A stretch of 5,496 nt of DNA, from contig JAQGHJ010000954.1 in the NCBI GenBank assembly GCA_028288905.1, positions 1 through 5,496 on the forward strand. The letters are read 5' to 3'. A program made the position numbers and the translations under genes. The notes under the pieces were generated by a model that was not told where the DNA came from, made no database searches, and saw only the letters and a program-made list of their open reading frames with translations. Every line of letters begins with the position of its first letter. Positions within the stretch are counted from its first letter, which is position 1. Below, one piece after another: positions 1 to 4,723 of the stretch. This DNA is from Phycisphaerales bacterium (lineage in GTDB: Bacteria; Planctomycetota; Phycisphaerae; Tepidisphaerales; Tepidisphaeraceae).

Positions 1-207
1 AAGAACATTCATATCAACTCGTCTATAGCGAGCTCGGCCATAGAGGGCTCAATTGATGTCCGAGCGACCGGAAGGTTGCCGGAAAGCAACACGCCCCGCG
101 GCGAAATCGAAACAAGCGTTGTAGGCGGTAGTCGAGGAGGGCGCTTGGCGGGCGACTATTCGCGTCCGGCGGCGGACAGGGCTAAAGTGGCGGCGTCCGG
201 CACACGC

Positions 208-227
208 GTTGCCATGACACTGGCAAC
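208..227. repeat. Perfect 7-bp inverted repeat with 6-nt spacer
   Basis: GTTGCCA (208-214) and TGGCAAC (221-227) are exact reverse complements around a 6-base centre. The form fits either an operator for a dimeric regulator or a short RNA hairpin. It ends 28 bp before the ATG of the possible small ORF at 256. No T-run follows, so a simple intrinsic terminator is unlikely. The symmetry is seen directly; any function is inferred. Confidence 0.45.
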
Positions 228-255
228 TTAGGGATCTAACTCACGGAGCCCGCAG

Positions 256-357
256 ATGTTCGCCGCCCCAATCCTTCTTCTCGCCCACCCGGCTTTTCAG
301 GCCCGCAAGGTCAAGCTTTCGCTGATGGCCTTGGCCACCTTCATGGCGATGTGCTAA
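256..357 (+). CDS. Possible small hydrophobic protein (33 aa)
   Basis: An ATG at 256 opens a 33-codon frame ending in TAA at 355-357. A GGAG motif (245-248) sits 7 nt upstream of the ATG, a good ribosome-binding spacing. My hand count by codon position gives roughly 58% G+C at position 1, 42% at position 2 and 82% at position 3, the ordering expected of real coding DNA in a GC-rich genome and unlike the frame just upstream. The peptide has a hydrophobic N-terminal stretch (residues 1-10), a basic patch ARKVK (16-20) and a second hydrophobic stretch (21-33) ending in Cys. It could be a small membrane protein, a leader peptide, or the remnant of a larger gene. I do not recognise a family. At this length chance remains a serious alternative. 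Confidence 0.3.
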   Translation: MFAAPILLLAHPAFQARKVKLSLMALATFMAMC

Positions 358-412
358 TCGGCAACCGGGTCCATCTAACATCGGATCGGGTCGTTCCTCG
401 TTTGCATCGAGC

Positions 413-449
413 GCGGAACCACGGCCACCGCCTCGCCGCGGGTTTCCGC
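413..449 (-). terminator. Weak hairpin downstream of the Fur-like gene
   Basis: GCGGAA (413-418) pairs with TTCCGC (444-449), and CC (419-420) can extend the stem to GG (441-442) across a one-base bulge. The loop is GC-rich and can fold further. It begins 22 nt past the stop codon of the minus-strand regulator, where a terminator would be expected. No U-run follows on the minus strand, so it is not a classical intrinsic terminator. It could act as a 3'-end structure or be incidental. Confidence 0.2.
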
Positions 450-471
450 ACCGTCCGATCCTAGTCAGACC

Positions 472-993
472 TTAAAGCTTCCCGCCCGCCGGCTTCGCCT
501 GCCCCTCGGGGCTGACGGCGTAGATCTGCAGTTGGTGTGAGAGCGGGTCGAAACCGTGCTCCTTGCAGATCTCCTCGCACAGGCGGCGGACCTTCTCGCT
601 GTTGATCTCCAGCACCTGCCCGGTGGAGACGCAGATGAGGTAGTCGTAGGCCTGGCGGCCGGCGATCACCTCGTAGTAGCTCTGCTTGTTGTCCAGAAAC
701 ACCTGCTTCAGGATGCCCGCGTCCTGGAGGTGCGACAGCGTCCGGTAAGCGGTCGCCCGGCTGACCCGGTGCCCGAGCTGCTTCACGTCATCCACGAGCC
801 CCTCGGCATCGAACAGGCTTTCCTTGCGGAGCACGGCGTCGAGGATCATCGCCCGCTCGGGCGTGAATTTTAACTTCTGCCCGTGCAGGTACCTGCGGAA
901 CAGCGCGCACACTGGCTCGTACGGCATCGCGTCCTGCTTCGACGGGATGGCGACGCGGGGAAGGTCTCGCAGGATTCGGGGGGAGTCGGGCAT
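472..993 (-). CDS. Fur-family winged-helix regulator with degenerate metal sites
   Basis: This 173-residue protein belongs to the Fur/PerR/Zur family of usually metal-dependent, dimeric DNA-binding repressors. The winged-helix domain spans about residues 40-110, with the recognition-helix signature SRATAYRTLSHLQDAGIL at 78-95. The dimerisation domain follows (about 115-160). The family's HDH metal motif reads YDY here (116-118). Only the first Cys of the usual CxxC remains (C121; T124 replaces the second), and the C-terminal Cys pair is absent. E108 and H153 align with conserved ligands. Regulation by metal may therefore be altered or lost. The start is uncertain: the ATG at 993 gives a 22-residue extension with a poor ribosome site, whereas Met23 (codon 925-927) is preceded by AGGA and would give 151 residues, nearer the family norm. 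The gene diverges from the sugar-transporter operon. Family assignment is secure; the target genes and metal are unknown. Confidence 0.92.
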   Translation of the reverse strand: MPDSPRILRDLPRVAIPSKQDAMPYEPVCALFRRYLHGQKLKFTPERAMILDAVLRKESLFDAEGLVDDVKQLGHRVSRATAYRTLSHLQDAGILKQVFLDNKQSYYEVIAGRQAYDYLICVSTGQVLEINSEKVRRLCEEICKEHGFDPLSHQLQIYAVSPEGQAKPAGGKL

Positions 994-1008
994 AACGGTT
1001 TCCGCCCA

Positions 1009-1037
1009 ACTCTAGTGAGCCGGACAGGCGGGGGCAA
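1009..1037 (-). promoter_or_regulatory. Candidate sigma-70 promoter for the Fur-like gene
   Basis: On the minus strand, TTGCCC (plus coordinates 1032-1037) and TAGAGT (1009-1014) each match four of six positions of the -35 and -10 consensus and are 17 bp apart. Transcription would begin near 1002. That leaves about 9 nt before the ATG at 993, or about 75 nt before the internal start at 927, which has the better ribosome site. The match is modest and GC-rich DNA gives few A/T-rich alternatives here. Confidence 0.3.
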
Positions 1038-1060
1038 CGCGACCCGCCACGGCCGCCTGT
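1024..1060. repeat. 8-bp inverted repeat in the divergent control region
   Basis: ACAGGCGG (1024-1031) and CCGCCTGT (1053-1060) are exact reverse complements separated by 21 bp. The left arm abuts the candidate -35 of the Fur-like gene and the right arm lies just upstream of the candidate -35 of the transporter operon. A competing 6-bp pairing, GGCGGG (1027-1032) with CCCGCC (1043-1048), is also possible. It could be an operator serving both promoters, but it does not resemble a classic AT-rich Fur box. Confidence 0.3.
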
Positions 1061-1063
1061 GGT

Positions 1064-1091
1064 TGGCATCGCCCCGCCGGCCGGTGACAAT
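1064..1091 (+). promoter_or_regulatory. Candidate promoter of the transporter operon
   Basis: TTGGCA (1064-1069, five of six matches to the -35 consensus) is followed after 16 bp by GACAAT (1086-1091, four of six matches to the -10). Transcription would start near 1098, about 5 nt ahead of the ATG at 1103. The bases before that ATG contain no Shine-Dalgarno motif. Together these suggest a leaderless or nearly leaderless mRNA for the binding-protein gene. Inferred from consensus only. Confidence 0.35.
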
Positions 1092-1102
1092 CCGCGCCGC
1101 CC

Positions 1103-2674
1103 ATGTCTTTCCACCTCGGCCGCCCGATCCTCGCGATGCTTGGCGTCGCCCTGGTCGGCGGGGCGGCCGTGGCGATCCGTCGCCCGCCGGCCCGGCCGGA
1201 CCTGGAGGTGTGGACGTTCGCCCAACCCCACGCCGACGCCTACGCACCGCTGCTGCCGGACGTCGCCCGGCAGTTGGGCGGGGGAACGGGGCACGACCCG
1301 TCCGTTGCCGTCCGGGTGATCCCGAACAACGCGTTGAACGTCCGGCTCGTGTCGCTGCTGATGGCCGACCGCCGAGGGTCCGACCTGCCGGACGTCGTCG
1401 AGGTGCGGCAGGACGCGGTCGGCCGGTACCTCGGACCGCCGGCCGGCGAGATCGGGTTCCTGCCGCTGAACGACCTGCTGGCCACGACCGGCGAGCGGAC
1501 GATCGACACCCCCGCCGCCGCCGGGGCGACCGGCTGGGCCGCTCGGAGCTCGGCCGACGGCAAGGTGTACGCCCACGACGGATCCGCCTGGCGGCCCGCT
1601 CCGAGTCGCCCCGCCGGCGACTATTGGATCGACCGGGTCGTCCGGGCCCGGTTCGCCCCGTACACCAAGGACGGCCAAATCTTCGGGCTGCCGCACGACG
1701 TCCACCCGACCGCCCTCGCCTACCGGGCCGACCTGTTCGCCAAGGCGGGCGTCGACCTGGAAACGCCGACGCCGGGCGGCGACTTCGTCGCGTGGCCCGA
1801 CTTCCGCGACCGGTGCCTGCGGTTCCAGGCGTACTGGCGGGGCCGAGGTGTGGCCGACCGGTGGGCGCTGGACCTGTTCGCCGCCAACGCCGACGTGCTG
1901 GCCGCCCTGCTGCTCCAGCGGGGGGTGAACCTCGTGGAGCCGGACGGGCGGGTGCGATTGACCGACCCGGCAACGGCCGGCACGCTGGCGTTCTACGCGG
2001 GACTCGTCGCCGGGCCGGGCCGGGTGTCGGCCGACTCGGTGACCGGCGGGGCCGACGCCTGGCGGCGGGACCTGGAGGCCGGGGTTGTTTGCGGCGTGGT
2101 CGCCCCCGACTGGCGAGCGGCCGACCTGCGGGCGGCCGTCCCGGGAATGGCCGGCAAGTGGCGGATGACCCGGCTGCCGAAGTTCGACCCGGCCGACGCC
2201 CCGACCACCACCTGGGGCGGGACGATGGTCGCCCTCCCCCGCCGCGCCCGCGACCCAGCCCGGGCGTGGCGGCTGGTCGAGGCGCTGTACCTCAGCCCGA
2301 CCGGCACCGAGGCCCAGCTCCGCCCGCCGCTGGGCATCCTGCCGGCCGTCCCGGACGCGTGGCCGGCGTCGCCGACGGTGGCGGCCGGTGACCCGCTGTT
2401 CGGCGGGCAGCGCGTCGCCCGCCTGTACGCGGACCTCGCCCCGCAAATCCCGGCCCAACACCTGACGCCCGACTCGGCGTACGCCGTGGCGGCGTTGGGT
2501 TACGTCCTGTCGCAAGCCGCGGCCGACCTCCGGGCCGGCGGGACCGCCGAGAGCCCCGCGTTCCGCCAGAAGTTCACCGCGTGGCTCGCCGCCCGGCAGG
2601 CGGACGTCGAGCGGCAGATCGCCCACTCTCGCCTGACGGCGGGCGGGGAACGGGAGGCGGGGCCAGCCCGATGA
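1103..2674 (+). CDS. ABC sugar transporter solute-binding protein (family 1)
   Basis: This 523-residue protein is an extracellular solute-binding protein of the family that delivers sugars or oligosaccharides to CUT1-type ABC importers. Residues 8-25 form a hydrophobic signal or anchor segment after Arg7. There is no lipobox Cys, so it is either cleaved near residue 25 or stays anchored as an uncleaved helix. Lobe signatures follow: strand LEVWTF (34-39), LPDVVEV (95-101), the hinge-like GLPHDVHPTALAYRADLFAKAG (195-216), and WGGTMVALPRRARDPARAW near 371-389, typical of the region that ends in the C-terminal helices. It is longer than the usual 400-450 residues, with extra sequence around 130-185. 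The start at 1103 is chosen because the signal segment follows at once; no ribosome site is visible. The stop overlaps the start of the first permease by ATGA, showing one operon. The exact sugar cannot be read from the sequence. Confidence 0.88.
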   Translation: MSFHLGRPILAMLGVALVGGAAVAIRRPPARPDLEVWTFAQPHADAYAPLLPDVARQLGGGTGHDPSVAVRVIPNNALNVRLVSLLMADRRGSDLPDVVEVRQDAVGRYLGPPAGEIGFLPLNDLLATTGERTIDTPAAAGATGWAARSSADGKVYAHDGSAWRPAPSRPAGDYWIDRVVRARFAPYTKDGQIFGLPHDVHPTALAYRADLFAKAGVDLETPTPGGDFVAWPDFRDRCLRFQAYWRGRGVADRWALDLFAANADVLAALLLQRGVNLVEPDGRVRLTDPATAGTLAFYAGLVAGPGRVSADSVTGGADAWRRDLEAGVVCGVVAPDWRAADLRAAVPGMAGKWRMTRLPKFDPADAPTTTWGGTMVALPRRARDPARAWRLVEALYLSPTGTEAQLRPPLGILPAVPDAWPASPTVAAGDPLFGGQRVARLYADLAPQIPAQHLTPDSAYAVAALGYVLSQAAADLRAGGTAESPAFRQKFTAWLAARQADVERQIAHSRLTAGGEREAGPAR

Positions 2675-3546
2675 GATCGCGAACACGCCTGGCCCCGTAC
2701 CTCTTCCTGCTCCCGTTCCTGGTGGTGTTCGGCGGGTTCTTCCTGCTACCGCTCGTCCAGAGCCTCGGCATGAGCGTGCGGGCGTACGCCGGCCCCCGGG
2801 CGAGCCGGCCGGTCGGGCTGGCCCACTACCGCTTTCTGCTGGTCGACCCGCTGTTCTGGGTGGCGGTGCTGAACACGGCGAGCTACGCCGCCCTGTTCCT
2901 GCTCGTGCAGGTCCCGCTGTCGCTCGGGCTGGCGCTGCTGCTGAACGCCCGCCGGGTGCGGGGACGCGCCCTGTTCCGGCTGGCGATGCTGCTGCCGTTC
3001 CTGGCCGGCAACGTGCTGGCCGGCGTGCTGTTCACGGTGCTGCTCGCCCCGGGCTCGGGTCTGGTGAACCGCGCGGTCGGGATGCTCCTGCCGGCCGTCG
3101 GGGCCAACCTGAACTGGCGGACCGACCCGGTGCTGGCGACCGTCGCGATCGTGGCGGCCGTCGCGTGGCTGACGGTCGGGTGGGGCATGGTGTACCTGCT
3201 GGCGGCCCTGCAGTCGGTCGACCGCCAGCTGTACGAGGCGGCCGCGGTCGACGGGGCCACCCCGTGGCAGCGGTTCCGCCACGTCACGCTCCCCGGCGTC
3301 CGCCCGGTGCTGGCGTACCTCGTCCTCGTCGGCACGATCGGCGGGCTCCAACTGTTCGAGCTGCCGTACGTGTTCCTCCAGGGCCTGGGCCCGCGGCTCC
3401 GGGGGCTGACCGTCGTGCAATATTTGGTGATCCGCGGCTTCGACCGCGGCGACCTCGGCACGGCCGCCGCCGTCGGGTGGGTGCTCGTCGTCCTCATCAC
3501 GCTCGCGGCGATCCCGCAGTTGAGGAGGATGCGGGGAAGTCAGTAG
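2671..3546 (+). CDS. ABC sugar transporter permease, MalF/UgpA type
   Basis: This 291-residue inner-membrane protein is one of two channel-forming subunits of the importer. About six hydrophobic segments are visible, near residues 8-30, 66-91, 104-125, 152-180, 211-232 and 263-284. A canonical EAA loop, which docks onto the ATPase, lies at 189-212: EAA, then DGA (194-196), W199, F202 and LP (207-208). The N-terminal RTRLAPYLFLLPFLVVF-type opening is typical of the MalF/UgpA partner. The chosen start (ATG 2671) overlaps the binding-protein stop by 4 bp; a GGGAGG motif lies 13 nt upstream, rather far. The same frame is open back to 2581, but that extension overlaps the previous gene and would place a charged stretch before the first helix. 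Translational coupling with the binding protein is likely. Confidence 0.92.
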   Translation: MRSRTRLAPYLFLLPFLVVFGGFFLLPLVQSLGMSVRAYAGPRASRPVGLAHYRFLLVDPLFWVAVLNTASYAALFLLVQVPLSLGLALLLNARRVRGRALFRLAMLLPFLAGNVLAGVLFTVLLAPGSGLVNRAVGMLLPAVGANLNWRTDPVLATVAIVAAVAWLTVGWGMVYLLAALQSVDRQLYEAAAVDGATPWQRFRHVTLPGVRPVLAYLVLVGTIGGLQLFELPYVFLQGLGPRLRGLTVVQYLVIRGFDRGDLGTAAAVGWVLVVLITLAAIPQLRRMRGSQ

Positions 3547-3561
3547 TCCGCGGTCCGTAGC

Positions 3562-3748
3562 GGGTCGAACGTCGTGCGGAGGTGCCCTTTTAGCGACAGC
3601 CCGAAGGGCTGCCGCTAAAAGGAGGATTGATTGACGACGAGCGTGCGGTTGCGACCGCCGTCGCGAGCGAGGGACCGGCGCGCGACGCTTGCCGCAGTTC
3701 CCGCAGGGTCGTAGAAGTCGATCCACGCTCAACGTTCGACGTTCGCCC
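3562..3748. mobile_element. Possible MITE/REP-like element between the permease genes
   Basis: GGGTCGAACGTCG (3562-3574) and CGACGTTCGCCC (3737-3748) are inverted copies apart from one extra base in the left one (12 paired positions). They bracket a 187-bp segment containing the strong hairpin. Removing the segment would leave about 19 bp between the first permease stop and the second permease ATG, a normal operon spacing. No target-site duplication is obvious and no second copy is present in the window. The symmetry is observed; the idea that it is a mobile element is inferred. Confidence 0.3.
3586..3622. repeat. Strong REP-like hairpin, 17-bp arms
   Basis: CCTTTTAGCGACAGCCC (3586-3602) and its inverted partner (3606-3622) pair over 17 positions with a single A/C mismatch (3596 with 3612) and a 3-base GAA loop. 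Such near-perfect, self-contained palindromes are typical of dispersed intergenic repeats of the REP kind. It has A/T-rich outer ends, so transcripts of either strand give a GC stem with flanking U-rich and A-rich sides, and partial termination is conceivable. The right arm runs into AAGGAGG (3619-3625), so folding would hide a perfect Shine-Dalgarno motif. Confidence 0.75.
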
Positions 3749-3752
3749 ACAC

Positions 3753-4586
3753 ATGCCCCGCCCGCCCGCCTCGCCACCGCCGCCCTCATACCGCTCGGCC
3801 GCCGCGAAGGCAGCGCTGTACGCGGGCCTAGTCGCATCCGCCGCCGTCGCGCTGCTGCCGCTGGGGTGGATGCTGTGGGCGGCCTTCACCGAACCCGATG
3901 CGCCGGGTCTGACACTCGCCCACTTCGCCGACCTGTTCGCCCGGTTCCCGGTCGGGCGGTGGCTGGCGAACAGCCTGTTCGTGTCGGCCGCCCAGACCGT
4001 GCTCGTCGTGCTCACCAGCACGCTCGGCGGGTTCGCCCTGGCGACCTACGCGTTCCCAGGCCGGCGTTTGGTCGTGGGTCTGATGCTCGGGACGCTGTTC
4101 CTGCCTAGCCAGGTCCTGCTGCCGGGGCTGTACGCGGTCGTGCTGCGGCTCGGGTGGGCCGACACGTTCGCGGCCGTCGTCGTCCCGGGGTCGGTCAGCG
4201 CGTTCGGCACGTTCCTGTTCATGCAGGCGATGGCGAAGGTGCCGGCCGAACTGGTCCAGGCGGCCCGGGTGGACGGGTGCTCGGAGCTGCGGGTGTGGTG
4301 GGAGGTGGCGCTGCCCGTCGTCCGCCCGATGGTCGGGGCGTACACGTTGCTGGCGTTCGTCGGGTCGTGGAACAGCTACCTGTGGCCGGCGGCGGTGCTG
4401 CTGGACGAGTCGAACTACACGCTGGCGGTCGGGCTGGCGTCGATGGTCGGGCTGCCGGGGTACGAGGGCCGGTCCGGCGTACTGATGGCCGCCACGCTCG
4501 TCGCGATCGCCCCACCGGCCGGGCTGTTCCTGTGGCTCCAACGGGATTTCGTCGCCGGGCTGGCGGCGGGAGCGGTGAAGGGGTGA
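3753..4586 (+). CDS. ABC sugar transporter permease, MalG/UgpE type
   Basis: This 277-residue inner-membrane protein is the second channel subunit, partner of the permease at 2671-3546. Hydrophobic segments lie near residues 20-44, 70-95, 104-130, 140-162, 190-213 and 244-266. The ATPase-docking loop at 166-192 reads ELVQAARVDG followed by LP at 187-188; Q replaces the first E of the usual EAA. The tail GSWNSYLWPAAVL (204-216) and YTLAVGLASM (222-231) is characteristic of MalG/UgpE-like proteins. The N-terminus is proline-rich (residues 2-12) before the first helix. ATG 3753 is preferred because the family's N-terminus starts just here; no ribosome site precedes it, and the preceding 206-bp gap is unusual. 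No ATP-binding subunit follows, so a shared ATPase encoded elsewhere is presumed. Confidence 0.92.
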   Translation: MPRPPASPPPPSYRSAAAKAALYAGLVASAAVALLPLGWMLWAAFTEPDAPGLTLAHFADLFARFPVGRWLANSLFVSAAQTVLVVLTSTLGGFALATYAFPGRRLVVGLMLGTLFLPSQVLLPGLYAVVLRLGWADTFAAVVVPGSVSAFGTFLFMQAMAKVPAELVQAARVDGCSELRVWWEVALPVVRPMVGAYTLLAFVGSWNSYLWPAAVLLDESNYTLAVGLASMVGLPGYEGRSGVLMAATLVAIAPPAGLFLWLQRDFVAGLAAGAVKG

Positions 4587-4640
4587 GGGAGCGGGGGAAA
4601 GGCTGAAGGATGAAGTCGGAAAGATAGTGGGGGGAGGGAT
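4577..4640 (+). other. G-tract, purine-rich stretch at the operon end
   Basis: The plus strand is strongly purine-biased and has G-runs at 4580-4583, 4587-4589, 4593-4597, 4629-4634 and 4636-4638, the first three separated by 3-base loops and flanking the stop codon of the second permease (4584-4586). The RNA could form a G-quadruplex, using GG at 4601-4602 for a two-tier form or the distant runs for a three-tier form. It may mark the transcript end or be a low-complexity spacer. Confidence 0.35.
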
Positions 4641-4652
4641 GTCGCACGCCCC

Positions 4653-4699
4653 CGCCGCTTGCGGCGTCGCAGGCCAACCATGCCCCGAGGCCCGCAAGC
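4653..4699 (+). promoter_or_regulatory. Two mutually exclusive small hairpins before the regulator gene
   Basis: CGCCGC (4653-4658) pairs with GCGGCG (4661-4666) around a 2-base centre. Alternatively GCTTGCGG (4657-4664) pairs with CCGCAAGC (4692-4699), both 8 bp exact. The two stems share bases 4657-4664, so only one can form at a time. This lies in the 137-bp spacer, ending 24 bp before the regulator ATG. Overlapping alternative stems resemble attenuator layouts, but GC-rich DNA produces such pairs by chance, and there is no T-run. Confidence 0.25.
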
Positions 4700-4723
4700 A
4701 TTCCCGTCGTCGACGGCACCCTC

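Larger units (their letters stand above)
1..471. other. Gene-poor, lower-GC flank
   Basis: This stretch holds no sizeable gene. It is visibly less GC-rich than the rest of the window, especially in the first 60 bases. Plus-strand frame 1 stays open from base 1 to a TAG at 229-231 but has no visible start. My hand count gives G+C near 57-59% at both first and third codon positions, which does not look like coding DNA here. Within the flank I can support only an inverted repeat (208-227), a possible small ORF (256-357) and a weak hairpin (413-449), each listed separately. The lower GC could mean decayed or foreign DNA, or simply a regulatory spacer. Confidence 0.6.
3547..3752. other. 206-bp non-coding gap inside the transporter operon
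   Basis: Between the two permease genes, which in such operons usually touch or overlap, lie 206 bp without a convincing gene. The frame of the second permease is open back to about 3594, and a TTG at 3627 could extend it by 42 residues. However, that TTG sits only 1 nt after AAGGAGG, and the extension (acidic and basic residues, no family resemblance) would precede the normal N-terminus. A TTG at 3631 with better spacing opens a 27-codon frame ending at 3714, of no recognisable kind. The gap contains a strong hairpin (3586-3622) and imperfect inverted ends (3562-3748). Confidence 0.7.

Noticed and set aside
1..231. Plus-strand frame 1 open from the window edge, as the 3' end of an upstream gene
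   Set aside because: G+C is nearly equal at first and third codon positions, unlike the strong third-position bias of the real genes, and the peptide resembles nothing I know.
383..461. 7-bp inverted repeat GGATCGG / CCGATCC as a terminator for the Fur-like gene
   Set aside because: The arms are 65 nt apart with no T-run; pairing this short at that distance is likely by chance.
883..2391. 502-codon plus-strand open frame overlapping the binding-protein gene
   Set aside because: The translation is extremely Arg/Pro/Gly-rich, runs antisense through the Fur-like gene and lacks any recognisable domain; it is an alternate-frame shadow.
788..2686. 632-codon minus-strand open frame opposite the binding-protein gene
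   Set aside because: It is antisense to a clearly homologous gene, overlaps the Fur-like gene in another frame, is dominated by Arg/Gly/Pro/Val and shows no family resemblance. It is a shadow of extreme GC content.
3627..3752. 42-residue N-terminal extension of the second permease from TTG 3627
   Set aside because: The TTG lies 1 nt after the Shine-Dalgarno motif, too close to be used, and the extension is charged and unlike permease N-termini; ATG 3753 fits the family.
2746..3837. 363-codon minus-strand frame opposite the first permease
   Set aside because: It is rich in Arg, His, Gln and Asp from reading complementary GC-rich hydrophobic codons, and crosses the non-coding gap; no domain is visible.
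3828..4697. 289-codon minus-strand frame opposite the second permease
   Set aside because: It has the same Arg/Gln/Pro/His-rich shadow composition and is antisense to a confident permease.
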